Source: Anaerolineae bacterium
GTDB lineage: Bacteria > Chloroflexota > Anaerolineae > Aggregatilineales > Aggregatilineaceae
DNA length: 64,000 nucleotides
NCBI GenBank assembly: GCA_027494015.1
Contig: JAOSJP010000023.1
Span: 186,001-250,000 of the forward strand
Direction: 5' to 3'
The notes beneath the pieces are model-generated. The model did no database searches and was not told where the DNA came from. It was given only the letters and a program-made list of their open reading frames with translations. A program made the translations under genes and the position numbers. This document shows, piece after piece, positions 55,397-63,657 of the stretch. Within the stretch, counting starts at the first letter, position 1, and each line of letters begins with the position of its first letter.

Positions 55397-56083
55397 TCAG
55401 ACTCCGCGAGCGGCAAGGACAATGACCACGAAGAACAGGAAGGTCGCCAGTTGGCGGCCCAGCTTAGCCGCATAGGTGAAGGCCGCGGCGCGCAGAACGC
55501 TGCGCACAGAGGCGCGTTCCTCCTCGCCCGCCACCAGCCGCGTTTCGGTGAGCGACGCCAACGCCCGGTTGCTGGCATCGCGCTCAAGGGGCAGCGTCAC
55601 CAGCGAAAACAGCAGCATTCCCGCCAGCATCAGCGCACCCAGCCCCATGAAGATCGGCATCCCGAACAGCATCCCGCCGATGAAGACCAGCGAACTCCAC
55701 TGGCTAATGGCGGCCAGGCGGCTGCCCATCGAGACGCGCACCCGCATCAGCCGGAAGCCTTCGGCGTCCTGTGCGGCATGTCCCACCTCGTGCGCCACCA
55801 CGCCTAAGGACGTGATCGAGCGCCCGTCAGCGACGCCCTCTGACAGGCGCAGAGTTCGGGAAGTAGGATCGTAGTGATCGGTCAGGTGTCCTGGCGTCTG
55901 CTCGACGGCCACATTGCCCAACTGATGATGGGCCAGCAGACGTCTGGCGGCTTCCAAACCGCTCAGCCCCGAACTGGCGCGCCGGGTTTCGTAGTGCTTG
56001 AATGCCTCTCGCACGCGTTTCTGGGCGTACCATGACAGCAGCGCCGGCCCGATCAGGAACAGATAAATCAACCCGGATGACAT
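55397..56083 (-). CDS. YugP-type membrane zinc metallopeptidase
   Basis: 228 residues with an N-terminal anchor helix (LIYLFLIGPALLSWYAQKRV), the zinc-binding HEVGH in LGVVAHEVGHAAQDAEGF (about residue 98), and two or three further helices from ~125 and at the C-terminus. ISQWSSLVFIGGMLFGM and VTLPLERDASNRAL match the YugP/DUF zinc-peptidase family (M. peptidase family, Zn_peptidase_2). Probably degrades membrane or secreted proteins. GGGGGAGG lies before the start. UspA is directly upstream, so the pair is likely coupled. Confidence 0.85.
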   Translation of the reverse strand: MSSGLIYLFLIGPALLSWYAQKRVREAFKHYETRRASSGLSGLEAARRLLAHHQLGNVAVEQTPGHLTDHYDPTSRTLRLSEGVADGRSITSLGVVAHEVGHAAQDAEGFRLMRVRVSMGSRLAAISQWSSLVFIGGMLFGMPIFMGLGALMLAGMLLFSLVTLPLERDASNRALASLTETRLVAGEEERASVRSVLRAAAFTYAAKLGRQLATFLFFVVIVLAARGV

Positions 56084-56107
56084 CAGGGCAAACCTCCCCC
56101 CAACTGG

Positions 56108-56552
56108 CTAATTGACGAATACCACCGAACGTGCAGCGCCGCCCTCTGGCTGCATATGCGCCTCGCCGGGCGCGAACACCGTCGCGCGATCTCACATCGG
56201 CGCTGCCTATGACAATTGCGGCGCAGTCTTCTTCCTGGGCGATCTGGCAGACCAGGATCGCCGGAACACCCTGCTCGAGCCGGACTGAGCTGGCAATTCC
56301 CGCCTGGGCCAGCATATTCGCGGCCTGGGCCAGGGCTTTGTGGCCTCCTTGCATCGCCTGGCGCAGCGCGCCCACGAGGTCGTCCAGGTCGGCGTTGCCT
56401 TTGCTAACTGTCTGTCTGACCAGGGCCGAGACCGGTGGAATCACGTAGACGGCCAGCACTTCTCCCTCAGCCGCGCGAGCCATTTCCGCAGCCGCCCGCG
56501 CCGCGCGCAGGGCATGGGGCGACCCGTCCGTTAGCAGAAGCACACGATACAC
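56108..56552 (-). CDS. Universal stress protein (UspA) domain, apparent frameshift near 3' end
   Basis: The protein begins at GTG 56552 (MYRVLLLTDGSPHALRAARAA; GGGAG site upstream) and has the UspA pattern to EEDCAAIVIGSADVRSRDGV. The expected C-terminal nucleotide-binding motif (GxxGxxxxxxxGS) is not seen. In this frame translation would run far into the zinc-peptidase gene (to 55827), which is improbable. In another frame the sequence ends ...EGGAARSVVFVN and a stop at 56108-56110, just before the next gene, so a frameshift near 56190-56200 is likely. Cytoplasmic; UspA proteins respond to starvation or hypoxia. Confidence 0.65.
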
Positions 56553-56734
56553 TACCCCGACTCCCAGGCACCTTAAAACCAGGCAGAAGACGTTCCAAAC
56601 ATGGGGGGGTGTTAGTTTTCGGCGATTGGTGTTTGGTTGGGGGGAAGGCAGCTCTGTCGCGGCTGCTCGCCAACAACCAGTAACTAACAACCAGCCACCA
56701 AGAACCAATCACCTACTACCTCGCCGCGCCCGGC

Positions 56735-56760
56735 GGGGGCGGGTTCGTGAACCCGCCCCC
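56735..56760. repeat. 26-bp palindrome related to family P
   Basis: GGGGGCGGGTTC, GT, then GAACCCGCCCCC, in the gap between uspA and ftsH genes. Confidence 0.75.
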
Positions 56761-56786
56761 ACACACTCTCGGTGACGGCTTGTTCC

Positions 56787-58631
56787 TCAGCGCGCCGCCT
56801 CCATCGCCGGCGCTCCGGTACCAGCCAGGATCGTGGCGACCTCATCGCCATTCACCGTCTCCTGCTCGCACAGCCGCCCGGCCAGCGTATCCAGAGCCGG
56901 ACGATGCGCGTCCAGCAGCTCCCAGGCGCGATGGAGTGCTGTCTCGACGATGCGGCGGGTTTCACCGTCTATCTCGAAGGCGGTCTGCGGGCTAAGGCGC
57001 GCATCCAGCCCAGGTTGCAGCCCCAGATAGATCGCCTGCGGATCGCTGGCCAGACGCACTGGCCCCAGCGCCGGACTCATGCCGTACTCGGTCACCATGC
57101 GCCGGGCCAGATCGGTGGCGCGGGCCAGATCGTCGGCGGCTCCGGTGGATGCCTCTCCGAAGACGAGCGCCTCAGCCACCCGCCCGCCCAGCAGCACGGC
57201 CAGCCGTGACTGTAGCTCGCTTTCGCTCAACAGATAGCGGTCTTCTGCCGGGCGCTGCCAGGTGTAGCCCAGGGCGCGCCCGCGCGGGACGATGGAGACT
57301 TTGTGCACGGGATCGGTGCCGGGCAGCAGGCTGGCGACCAGGGCGTGCCCGGCCTCGTGCACGGCGACGATCTCCTTCTCCTGCGGGTTCATGACCCGCG
57401 TGCGGCGCTCGGAGCCAGCCACCACGCGCTCGATGGCCTCATCGAAGTCGGTCATCTCGACCGCCGCTTTCTCGCGTCGGGCGGCCAGCAGCGCCGCCTG
57501 GTTGACCACGTTCTCCAGATCGGCACCGGAGAAGCCCGGCGTGATGCGGGCGATGGTCGCCAGGTTCATCTCTGGAGCCAGCACGACCCCGCGCGTGTGG
57601 ATGCGCAGAATCTGCTCGCGCCCCACGACATCGGGCGGATCAACCGTCACTTGGCGGTCGAAGCGGCCCGGTCGCAGCAGCGCCGGATCGAGCACTTCGG
57701 GGCGGTTGGTGGCGGCCATGACGACCACGCCGCGCGTGGACTCGAAGCCGTCCATCTCGGCCAGGAGCTGGTTGAGCGTCTGCTCGCGCTCCTCGTGCAT
57801 CCCTGTTGCGCCTGCGCCCGCCCGTCGCCCGCCGATGGCGTCAATCTCGTCAATGAAGATGATGCTGGGGGCGTTCTTCTTGGCCTGCTCGAACAGGTCG
57901 CGCACGCGCGACGCGCCCACGCCCACAAACATCTCGACGAACTCCGCGCCGCTCAGGGAAAAGAACGGGACTTTGGCTTCGCCTGCTGTGGCACGGGCCA
58001 ACAGCGTCTTGCCGGTGCCTGGCGGGCCGACCAGCAGCACGCCTTTGGGCATACGCCCGCCCAGGCGCTGGAAGCGTTCCGGGTTTTTGAGAAACTCGGT
58101 CACCTCGCGCAGCTCGACCACGGCCTCATCCGCGCCGCCCACCTCACTGAACGTCACGTTGATCTGCTCGCCCTGCACAACGCGCGCCTTGCTCTTCCCA
58201 AAGGAGAAGAGGCCGCCCGTCGCGCCAGAGCCTTTGCGCATCCGGCCCATCATCCAGTACCAGAAGCCGAACATGAGCACCAGCGGCAGAATCCAGCCCA
58301 ACAGAGTGCTCAGGAAATTGCCGCCGCCGGTCTCGCCACGGACCTCCGTATTCTGGGCCTCCAGGTCTTTGAGCAGATCCCGGTCTTCCACGCGCACGGT
58401 GGAGAAGAAGTCTCCATTGGTGAACTCGCCCGTGATCTGCTCGTCGCTAACGCTGACGCTGCTGATCTCGCCCGCACGCAGGGCGGTCTTGAAGTCGCTG
58501 TAGGCGATCTCGCTACTGCGCAGCACCAGCGGCCCGATGATGAGCTGCTGGAGCAGGATCATCACCAGAAAGACGATGAGCACATACTTGAGCGAGAATT
58601 TGACTCGCTTGTCGGAGAAAAAACCGTTCAT
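56787..58631 (-). CDS. ftsH: FtsH-type ATP-dependent zinc metalloprotease
   Basis: A 614-residue membrane-anchored protease that extracts and degrades damaged or short-lived membrane and cytoplasmic proteins as a hexamer. Two TM helices (about 16-35 and 108-127), AAA domain with Walker A GPPGTGKT (about 199-206), Walker [16 protein letters not shown] ([22 protein letters not shown], partial text), and zinc motif HEAGH (about 422-426) with the third ligand Asp in a later helix. N-terminal periplasmic region is short. Its ATG overlaps the stop of the small gene upstream. This is a stress-locus FtsH, probably a second copy besides a housekeeping one, not visible here. Confidence 0.93.
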   Translation of the reverse strand: MNGFFSDKRVKFSLKYVLIVFLVMILLQQLIIGPLVLRSSEIAYSDFKTALRAGEISSVSVSDEQITGEFTNGDFFSTVRVEDRDLLKDLEAQNTEVRGETGGGNFLSTLLGWILPLVLMFGFWYWMMGRMRKGSGATGGLFSFGKSKARVVQGEQINVTFSEVGGADEAVVELREVTEFLKNPERFQRLGGRMPKGVLLVGPPGTGKTLLARATAGEAKVPFFSLSGAEFVEMFVGVGASRVRDLFEQAKKNAPSIIFIDEIDAIGGRRAGAGATGMHEEREQTLNQLLAEMDGFESTRGVVVMAATNRPEVLDPALLRPGRFDRQVTVDPPDVVGREQILRIHTRGVVLAPEMNLATIARITPGFSGADLENVVNQAALLAARREKAAVEMTDFDEAIERVVAGSERRTRVMNPQEKEIVAVHEAGHALVASLLPGTDPVHKVSIVPRGRALGYTWQRPAEDRYLLSESELQSRLAVLLGGRVAEALVFGEASTGAADDLARATDLARRMVTEYGMSPALGPVRLASDPQAIYLGLQPGLDARLSPQTAFEIDGETRRIVETALHRAWELLDAHRPALDTLAGRLCEQETVNGDEVATILAGTGAPAMEAAR

Positions 58632-58828
58632 CGTTCGCCTCCCTTGCTTTCATGGTGGTCGCGCAGGCATTGGCGCCTGTGCCGGTCTTCGTGGTTTGCC
58701 TGCTGGGGCTGGCGCGTCCGCTGGCAGCCGGCGGTCAGCCGGCCATCGCGCTGTGCCAGCAGCAGCCCGCCGGCCAGCAACACCGCCAACCCTGCGCCAA
58801 TCAGCGCCCGGTAGGTCTGAGGGGTCAT
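58628..58828 (-). CDS. Small single-TM protein between ferredoxin and ftsH
   Basis: 66 residues: [20 protein letters not shown] forms one membrane helix, then a polar, His- and Arg-rich tail (HEDRHRRQC). Its ATG overlaps the ferredoxin stop, and its stop overlaps the ftsH ATG (ATGA at both ends), an arrangement unlikely by chance. No family known; it might tether or regulate FtsH. Confidence 0.6.
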   Translation of the reverse strand: MTPQTYRALIGAGLAVLLAGGLLLAQRDGRLTAGCQRTRQPQQANHEDRHRRQCLRDHHESKGGER

Positions 58829-59082
58829 CTCTTGTTCTCCTTGTGCTTCTCATCCGGCACGATCACGATCTCGAAGGGTCGCGTGATGGCCTGGGCTGGG
58901 CAGGCAAGCTCGCAATAGCCGGTGTAGTCACACTGGTCGGGCCGCGCGACATAGGCACTGTGGCCGTTCATGCCGAGCGCCCCGTTCGGGCAAACCTGCA
59001 CACACAGCCCGCAGCCATTGCAGCGGTCCGCATCAATCAGCGGGACGGGGTAAGTTGCTTGCTCCTGGCCTGGCATCACCAT
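58825..59082 (-). CDS. Small ferredoxin with altered second cluster
   Basis: 85 residues, first [4Fe-4S] motif complete (CNGCGLCVQVCP), second motif C-DYTG-YC-ELACP lacking the middle Cys, so it probably holds one [4Fe-4S] and a 3Fe or no second cluster. C-terminus ([11 protein letters not shown]) is charged. First gene of the leftward ferredoxin-small protein-ftsH unit, with a Crp/Fnr-type promoter site 70 bp upstream. Role: an electron carrier in low-oxygen or stress metabolism, inferred. Confidence 0.85.
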   Translation of the reverse strand: MVMPGQEQATYPVPLIDADRCNGCGLCVQVCPNGALGMNGHSAYVARPDQCDYTGYCELACPAQAITRPFEIVIVPDEKHKENKR

Positions 59083-59121
59083 GACCTGACTTCCAACGAA
59101 ATCGCCCAGGTTGTTGCTTCT

Positions 59122-59163
59122 AGCATACAGCCTGGGCGACGGGGTGTCTTCGACTTTTGTCGG
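59122..59163 (-). promoter_or_regulatory. Crp/Fnr-type activator site and -10 box of the ferredoxin-ftsH unit
   Basis: Leftward: CCGACAAAAGTCGA (59163-59150), 22-bp spacer, TATGCT (59127-59122), predicted start 59115; centre at -41.5. Lies between the Crp/Fnr gene stop and the ferredoxin start. Confidence 0.7.
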
Positions 59164-59175
59164 AAAGGGAATCGC

Positions 59176-59868
59176 TCAGATGTCGAGTCCGGCCTTTCTC
59201 TCCAACCCTTCCTTGTCGAGAATCTGAATCTGGTGCCGCTCGACAGCGAGCAACCCCTCCTGAGTCAGCACCCGCAGCGCGCGATTGACCACATCGGGGA
59301 CAGTGCCCAGGCGGGCGGCCATTTCCGCCTGGGTAGCCCAGCGCTGGCGGGGGAGGATGTCCAACTGCGCCTGTTCGAGCAGCAGGCGGGCCAGCCGTGC
59401 CTCAACGCTGCGCAGCGACAGGTCTTCCACCAGTTGGATGAGGTGAAAAACACGTTCGGCCAGGTCGTGAATGATGGCGTGTGCCAGGCGGGGATGGTCA
59501 TCCAGCAAGCGCCGCATAGTCTCGCGCTGGATGATCCAGATGGTGGATCGCTCCAGGGCGATCACCGAGGCCGGGTTGGAGTCGCGCGAGAATACTCCTA
59601 CGGCGTTGAAGACTTCTCCTGGGCCGAGGAAGTTCAGGATTTGTTCGCGGCCATCTGGCCCAATGCGAACTGCCTTCAGCCAGCCCGCCTGAACGACGCA
59701 CAATCCACCGCTGGGTTCGCCCTCCAGAAAGACAACCTGCCCCGGCTCGTAGGCGCGCCTGATGGCCGAGCGGGCCACTATCTGGAGCGTGGCGGTGTCC
59801 AGGCTCTGCAGATAGGCGATAGATGCGAACAGATCGGTGGCTGGGTGCTTCTCATCTGGGCCGGGCAT
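59176..59868 (-). CDS. Crp/Fnr-family transcriptional regulator
   Basis: 230 residues from ATG 59868 (AGGAAG upstream; the longer frame to 59994 is rejected). N-terminal cNMP-binding-like beta-roll (VVFLEGEPSGGLCVVQAGWLKAV, split: FLEGEPSGGL and CVVQAGWLKAV), dimerisation helix (~115-145), and a C-terminal winged helix with recognition part TVPDVVNRALRVL (about 190-202). Compared with Fnr's E-x-x-S-R the contact positions are D-x-x-N-R, a natural change for reading CCGAC instead of TTGAT. It lacks the Cys set for an Fnr iron-sulfur cluster. It likely controls the three units with CCGAC-N4-GTCGG sites beside it. Confidence 0.88.
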   Translation of the reverse strand: MPGPDEKHPATDLFASIAYLQSLDTATLQIVARSAIRRAYEPGQVVFLEGEPSGGLCVVQAGWLKAVRIGPDGREQILNFLGPGEVFNAVGVFSRDSNPASVIALERSTIWIIQRETMRRLLDDHPRLAHAIIHDLAERVFHLIQLVEDLSLRSVEARLARLLLEQAQLDILPRQRWATQAEMAARLGTVPDVVNRALRVLTQEGLLAVERHQIQILDKEGLERKAGLDI

Positions 59869-60166
59869 AGGGTCTTCCTGACAGCTACTTGCTGCTTCCG
59901 GGGCTGGTAGGATGTTGCGCATCGTCCGTCGGGCGCGCCCGACCGAACATGCTGGTCTTGAGCGGCGAACACCCGGCTCGGCAGATTTGCTCATGACCTG
60001 AGTGTATCACCCCTTTCAGCAAGAGCGCACAAGACGCTGTTCCAGCCGTCGGAAAAAGCGCAGCAGAGCGCCTGGGCCGCCTGGCTCCGTTCAGGCAGGC
60101 TGTGTCCGCGTAGCAGCAGAATCCGGCGCTGACAAGATCATGCCCTGGGCCTGCGCCAATTTACCG

Positions 60167-60195
60167 TTGACCGGCCTGCGAACTGGTGGTATATT
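60167..60195 (+). promoter_or_regulatory. sigma70 promoter of tRNA-Lys
   Basis: TTGACC (60167-60172), 17-bp spacer, TATATT (60190-60195); start near 60202, four bases before the tRNA. Confidence 0.7.
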
Positions 60196-60205
60196 TTTGG
60201 TGCCC

Positions 60206-60282
60206 GGCCCCGTAGCTCAATTCGGCAGAGCAGTTGACTCTTAATCAATTGGTTAGAGGTTCGAGTCCTCTCGGGGTCACCA
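60206..60282 (+). tRNA. tRNA-Lys (anticodon CUU)
   Basis: Full cloverleaf: acceptor GGCCCCG paired with CGGGGTC (one G-U), D arm GCTC/GAGC, anticodon stem GTTGA/TCAAT with loop CTCTTAA (anticodon CTT, reads AAG), T arm AGAGG TTCGAGT CCTCT, discriminator A and encoded CCA at 60280-60282. Flanked by promoter and terminator, so it is a separate unit. Confidence 0.95.
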
Positions 60283-60286
60283 GCCG

Positions 60287-60313
60287 ACGCTCACCCACGC
60301 GGTGAGCGTTTTC
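60287..60313 (+). terminator. Intrinsic terminator of tRNA-Lys
   Basis: ACGCTCACC, loop CACGC, GGTGAGCGT (60301-60309), followed by TTTTCGTT. Perfect 9-bp stem. Confidence 0.75.
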
Positions 60314-60360
60314 GTTGCTCCCTGCCGCTCCGCAGCGGTCAGTTTGCCCCCCGGTCTTCG

Positions 60361-60476
60361 GTTATCAGTGATCAGTTGTCAGTTGTCAGTGATAGGTTGC
60401 GCCGAGCGATCACGGGTCGCTGAGAACCGATTACCAACAACCAACAACCAACAACCAACAACCAACAACCAACAAC
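60361..60476. repeat. CAGT-type and CCAACAA-type simple repeats
   Basis: 60361-60395 repeats short GTTGTCAGT-like units; 60433-60476 is six or so copies of a CAACAAC heptamer. Slippage-prone, non-coding, in front of the glucosidase gene. Confidence 0.7.
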
Positions 60477-60565
60477 TCCCTTCCGTTTTCGTCGCCGCGC
60501 GCCTTGCGCTATGATGAATGAGCGCGGCTCGCAGATGACTCGGCGCTCAGAGGAGGGACCCCGTC

Positions 60566-63097
60566 ATGACACTCGCCCAGGCGCTCTCGTGGTTTCAGGT
60601 GGCGCGCGACCGGGGCCTGGCCGGCCTGCTCAACGGTATCCGGTACCACCGCATGATGGCGGCCATGGCCCGCCGCTATCCGCGTCCCCGTCCCAGCGGC
60701 CCCTTCCAGACGCCGGGGCGCGTCCTGGCCGTCGAGGAGGTGCCCAACGGTGTCGCGCTGCGCGCCGAGCGCGCGGCGGTGGAATTGATCGCCCTGGGCG
60801 ACGAAGTGCTTCGCGTGCGGCTCAGCCCGGCGGGCAGCTTCGCCCCGCTCTTCTCCTACGCGGTGATCGGCGGCGGCGACCCACCCCGCACCCTGCGCAT
60901 CCTCGATGAGGGCGACGCTGTCCTTGTGCAGACCGCGCGCATGACCTGCCGCGCCAGCAAAGCCGATTGCCGCCTGACCCTCAGCACGGCGGACGGGCGC
61001 GTGCTCAGCGAGGACGCCGAGGGCCTGGCCTGGCGCGGCGACGAAGTGCGCTGGTCGCGCCGTCTGCCGTCTGGCGAATCCTGTCACGGCCTGGGCGAGC
61101 GGGCCAGCAGCTTCGATCTGCGCGGCAAGCGCCTGACGCTGTGGAACAACGACCCCGGCCCCGCCTACCCGCGCGACGCCGACCCCATCTACACCAGCAT
61201 TCCCTTCTACGTCGGCGTGCAAGGCGATCTGGCCTGCGGCTTCCTGTGGGACAACCCGGCGCGCGGCGCGGTTGACCTGGGCGCGGACGACGCCGGGACG
61301 ATGGCCTTCAGCGCCGAGGAGGGCGAGCTTTGCCTGTACGCGCTGGCCGGGCCGACGCTGCCGGACGTGCTGCGCCAGTTCACGGCGCTGGTCGGGCGCG
61401 CGCCGCTGCCGCCGCTGTGGGCGCTCGGCTTCCACCAGTCGCGCTGGGGCTACAGGACGGTCGCCGACTTCCGGCGGCTGGCGCACGAGTTCCGGGCGCG
61501 GCGGCTGCCCTGCGACGTGCTCACTTTCGACATTGACTACATGGACGGCTACCGCGTCTTCACCTGGAATCGCGCGGAGTTCCCCGACCTGCCGGGCCTG
61601 GTGAGCGAGCTGGCCGGGCAGGGCTTCAAGAGCGTGGGGATCGTAGACCCTGGCATCAAGGTGGATTCCGGCTACGAGGTCTACGAGAGCGGGCTGCGCG
61701 AGGACGCCTTTCTCAGGATGCCGGATGGGAGCCTGGTCAGCGGCCCGGTCTGGCCGGGGATGTGCCACTTCCCCGACTTCACCCGCCCGGCGGTGCGCGC
61801 CTGGTGGGCGGAGCGCGTCGCCAGGCTGCTGCACGCGGTCGGCTTCGCCGGGCTGTGGAACGACATGAACGAGCCGGCGATCATCGCCCTGCGCATGGGC
61901 ACGACGCTGCCCGACGCCGCACAACATGGCTGGGAAGGGATCGGGCGCTCGCACGCGGGCGGCGGCCACAACGTCTATGGGATGCTTATGGCTCGCGCCA
62001 CGCGCGAAGGCTTCGCCGAAGCCCGCCCGGACGCGCGCCCCTTCGTCATGACTCGCGCCGCCTACGCTGGAGCGGGGCGCTACACCGCCTCGTGGACTGG
62101 CGACAACGACGCCACCTGGGATCACCTGCGCCTGAGCATCAGTATGGTGCTCAACTGCGGGCTGTCGGGCATGGCCTTCACCGGGCCGGACGTGGGCGGC
62201 TTCGCCGGCAACCCGGATGGCGAGCTATTCGCGCGCTGGATGCAGCTTGCCAGCCTGCTGCCCTACTTCCGCGTGCACTCGATGGCCGGAACCGCCCCCC
62301 AGGAACCCTGGAGCTACGGCGAGCGCGTCGAAGCGGTGGCGCGCCAGGCGTTGGAGTGGCGCTATGGGCTGCTGCCCACGCTGTACTCGGTGGCGGCAGA
62401 GTGCGCGCACAACGGCCTGCCGCTGGTTCGCCCGCTGCTGCTGGCCGACCCCGCCGATCCCCGGCTGCACGGCATAGACGACGCCTACCTGGTCGGCGAC
62501 GCGCTGCTCGTTGCGCCCGTCCTGGAGCCGGGCGCGGTCGAGCGCCCGGTCGTGCTGCCGCGCGGCACGTGGTACGCGCTGGACAGCGGCCAGCCGGTCG
62601 AGGGCGGGAGCACGGTGACGGCTGACGCGCCGCTGGAACGGCTGCCCGTTTACGTCCGCGCGGGCAAAGTGCTCGCTTTGTGGCCGCTGATGCAGTACGT
62701 GGGCGAGCAGCCGGTCGAGGAGCTGCTGCTGCGCGTCTACGCCGGAGACGGCGAGACGGCGCTCTATGAGGACGCGGGCGAGGGCCTGGCCTATCAGGAG
62801 GGCGAATATCGCTGGTCGTACTTCACCGTCAGACGCGCCTCGTCCGGCTCGCTGACCATCGAATGGCGGCGCGCCGGGCGCTACGAGCCGCCCTACCAGC
62901 AGGTGCGCGTCGAAGTGATCGGCGTGGCCGAAGAGCCGGAGGCGGTGCAGCTTGACGGGCAGAGCGCGCCGGTGTGGTATTACGAGAACGGCGTCGTGGA
63001 GTTCATCACCCCGCCGTTCAGCGAGGCGCGCCTCATCCGCCGCGAGACGGCAGCGGCGGGCCAGGAGCCGACCCGTCCGCGCCGTCCGGATCGCTAG
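60566..63097 (+). CDS. GH31 alpha-glucosidase
   Basis: 843-residue glycoside hydrolase family 31 protein that cleaves alpha-linked glucose (or xylose) from oligosaccharide ends. Nucleophile Asp in GLWNDMNEPA (about 433) and acid/base Asp in TGDNDATWDH (about 513). N-terminal beta-sandwich (LSPAGSFAPLFSYAV), then barrel segments LGFHQSRWGYRT, FDIDYMDGYRVFTWN and FTGPDVGGFAGN; the last 150 residues are the C-terminal beta domains. No signal peptide, so it is cytoplasmic. GAGGAGG lies before ATG 60566. Its stop overlaps the alkyltransferase-like gene on the other strand. Confidence 0.93.
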   Translation: MTLAQALSWFQVARDRGLAGLLNGIRYHRMMAAMARRYPRPRPSGPFQTPGRVLAVEEVPNGVALRAERAAVELIALGDEVLRVRLSPAGSFAPLFSYAVIGGGDPPRTLRILDEGDAVLVQTARMTCRASKADCRLTLSTADGRVLSEDAEGLAWRGDEVRWSRRLPSGESCHGLGERASSFDLRGKRLTLWNNDPGPAYPRDADPIYTSIPFYVGVQGDLACGFLWDNPARGAVDLGADDAGTMAFSAEEGELCLYALAGPTLPDVLRQFTALVGRAPLPPLWALGFHQSRWGYRTVADFRRLAHEFRARRLPCDVLTFDIDYMDGYRVFTWNRAEFPDLPGLVSELAGQGFKSVGIVDPGIKVDSGYEVYESGLREDAFLRMPDGSLVSGPVWPGMCHFPDFTRPAVRAWWAERVARLLHAVGFAGLWNDMNEPAIIALRMGTTLPDAAQHGWEGIGRSHAGGGHNVYGMLMARATREGFAEARPDARPFVMTRAAYAGAGRYTASWTGDNDATWDHLRLSISMVLNCGLSGMAFTGPDVGGFAGNPDGELFARWMQLASLLPYFRVHSMAGTAPQEPWSYGERVEAVARQALEWRYGLLPTLYSVAAECAHNGLPLVRPLLLADPADPRLHGIDDAYLVGDALLVAPVLEPGAVERPVVLPRGTWYALDSGQPVEGGSTVTADAPLERLPVYVRAGKVLALWPLMQYVGEQPVEELLLRVYAGDGETALYEDAGEGLAYQEGEYRWSYFTVRRASSGSLTIEWRRAGRYEPPYQQVRVEVIGVAEEPEAVQLDGQSAPVWYYENGVVEFITPPFSEARLIRRETAAAGQEPTRPRRPDR

Positions 63098-63486
63098 GGC
63101 GCGCCAGCATCAGGCACGTCGCCCTGTGCGCGGCGCAGCAAGTCCGTGACGACGGGCGGCGGCGGATCCCACAGGTAGCGGCTCATGTCCAGGGCGTCGC
63201 GCTCGTCGAAGACGACGCCCTCGGCTTCGAGGCGGGCGCGCTGTTCGCTGGCCGCTTCCGGCGCGCCCTTGATGCTGACCCGGCCCTGGGCGTTGACCAC
63301 GCGGTGCCAGGGCACCGGCTCGGCGACGCGCGTATACTTGAGCGCGCTCAGCGCCCAGCCGACGGCGCGCGCCCCGTTGGGCACGCCGAGCAGCTCGGCC
63401 ACGCGCCCATAGCTGAGCACCTTGCCGCGCGGGATGTGGCGCACCAGGGCGTAGACCAGGGCGTTGAAGGAAGGGGAGGGTTGCAT
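63094..63486 (-). CDS. Alkyltransferase-like protein (ATL) of the MGMT family
   Basis: 130 residues with the MGMT DNA-binding fold (ALVRHIPRGKVLSYGRVAELLGVP) and active-site loop VPWHRVVN, in which the alkyl-accepting Cys of PCHR is Trp. Such ATL proteins cannot repair O6-alkylguanine themselves; they bind it and send it to nucleotide-excision repair. ATG 63486 (MQPSPSF) with GGTGA nearby is preferred. Converges on the glucosidase gene with a 4-bp overlap. Confidence 0.85.
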   Translation of the reverse strand: MQPSPSFNALVYALVRHIPRGKVLSYGRVAELLGVPNGARAVGWALSALKYTRVAEPVPWHRVVNAQGRVSIKGAPEAASEQRARLEAEGVVFDERDALDMSRYLWDPPPPVVTDLLRRAQGDVPDAGAP

Positions 63487-63504
63487 GGCGGTCACCTGTG
63501 AGAG

Positions 63505-63650
63505 AGTAGTCAGTGATCGGTTTTCAGTCGTCAGTCTTTCAGTGGTCAGTGGTCAGTCCTCAGTTTTCGGTCGTCAGTTAAGCGCACCTGGGGCACGCCT
63601 GTCCTGGCACGGCCTGAAACTGAAAACCGATAACTGACGACTGATCGCTG
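63505..63650. repeat. Inverted CAGT-rich simple repeat
   Basis: CAGTGATCGGTTTTCAGTCG near 63509 and, reversed, CTGAAAACCGATAACTGACG near 63620, with CAGTGGTCAGTGGTCAGTCC between. Related in style to 60361-60395. Non-coding. Confidence 0.6.
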
Positions 63651-63657
63651 TTGTCCC

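Noticed and set aside
55827..56110. Extension of the UspA frame into the zinc-peptidase gene
   Set aside because: It runs 280 bp through another well-supported gene and shows no family similarity.
60433..60476. CRISPR or functional leader
   Set aside because: Perfect heptamer microsatellite only.
60509..62125. 538-codon minus-strand frame
   Set aside because: Shadow of the GH31 gene.
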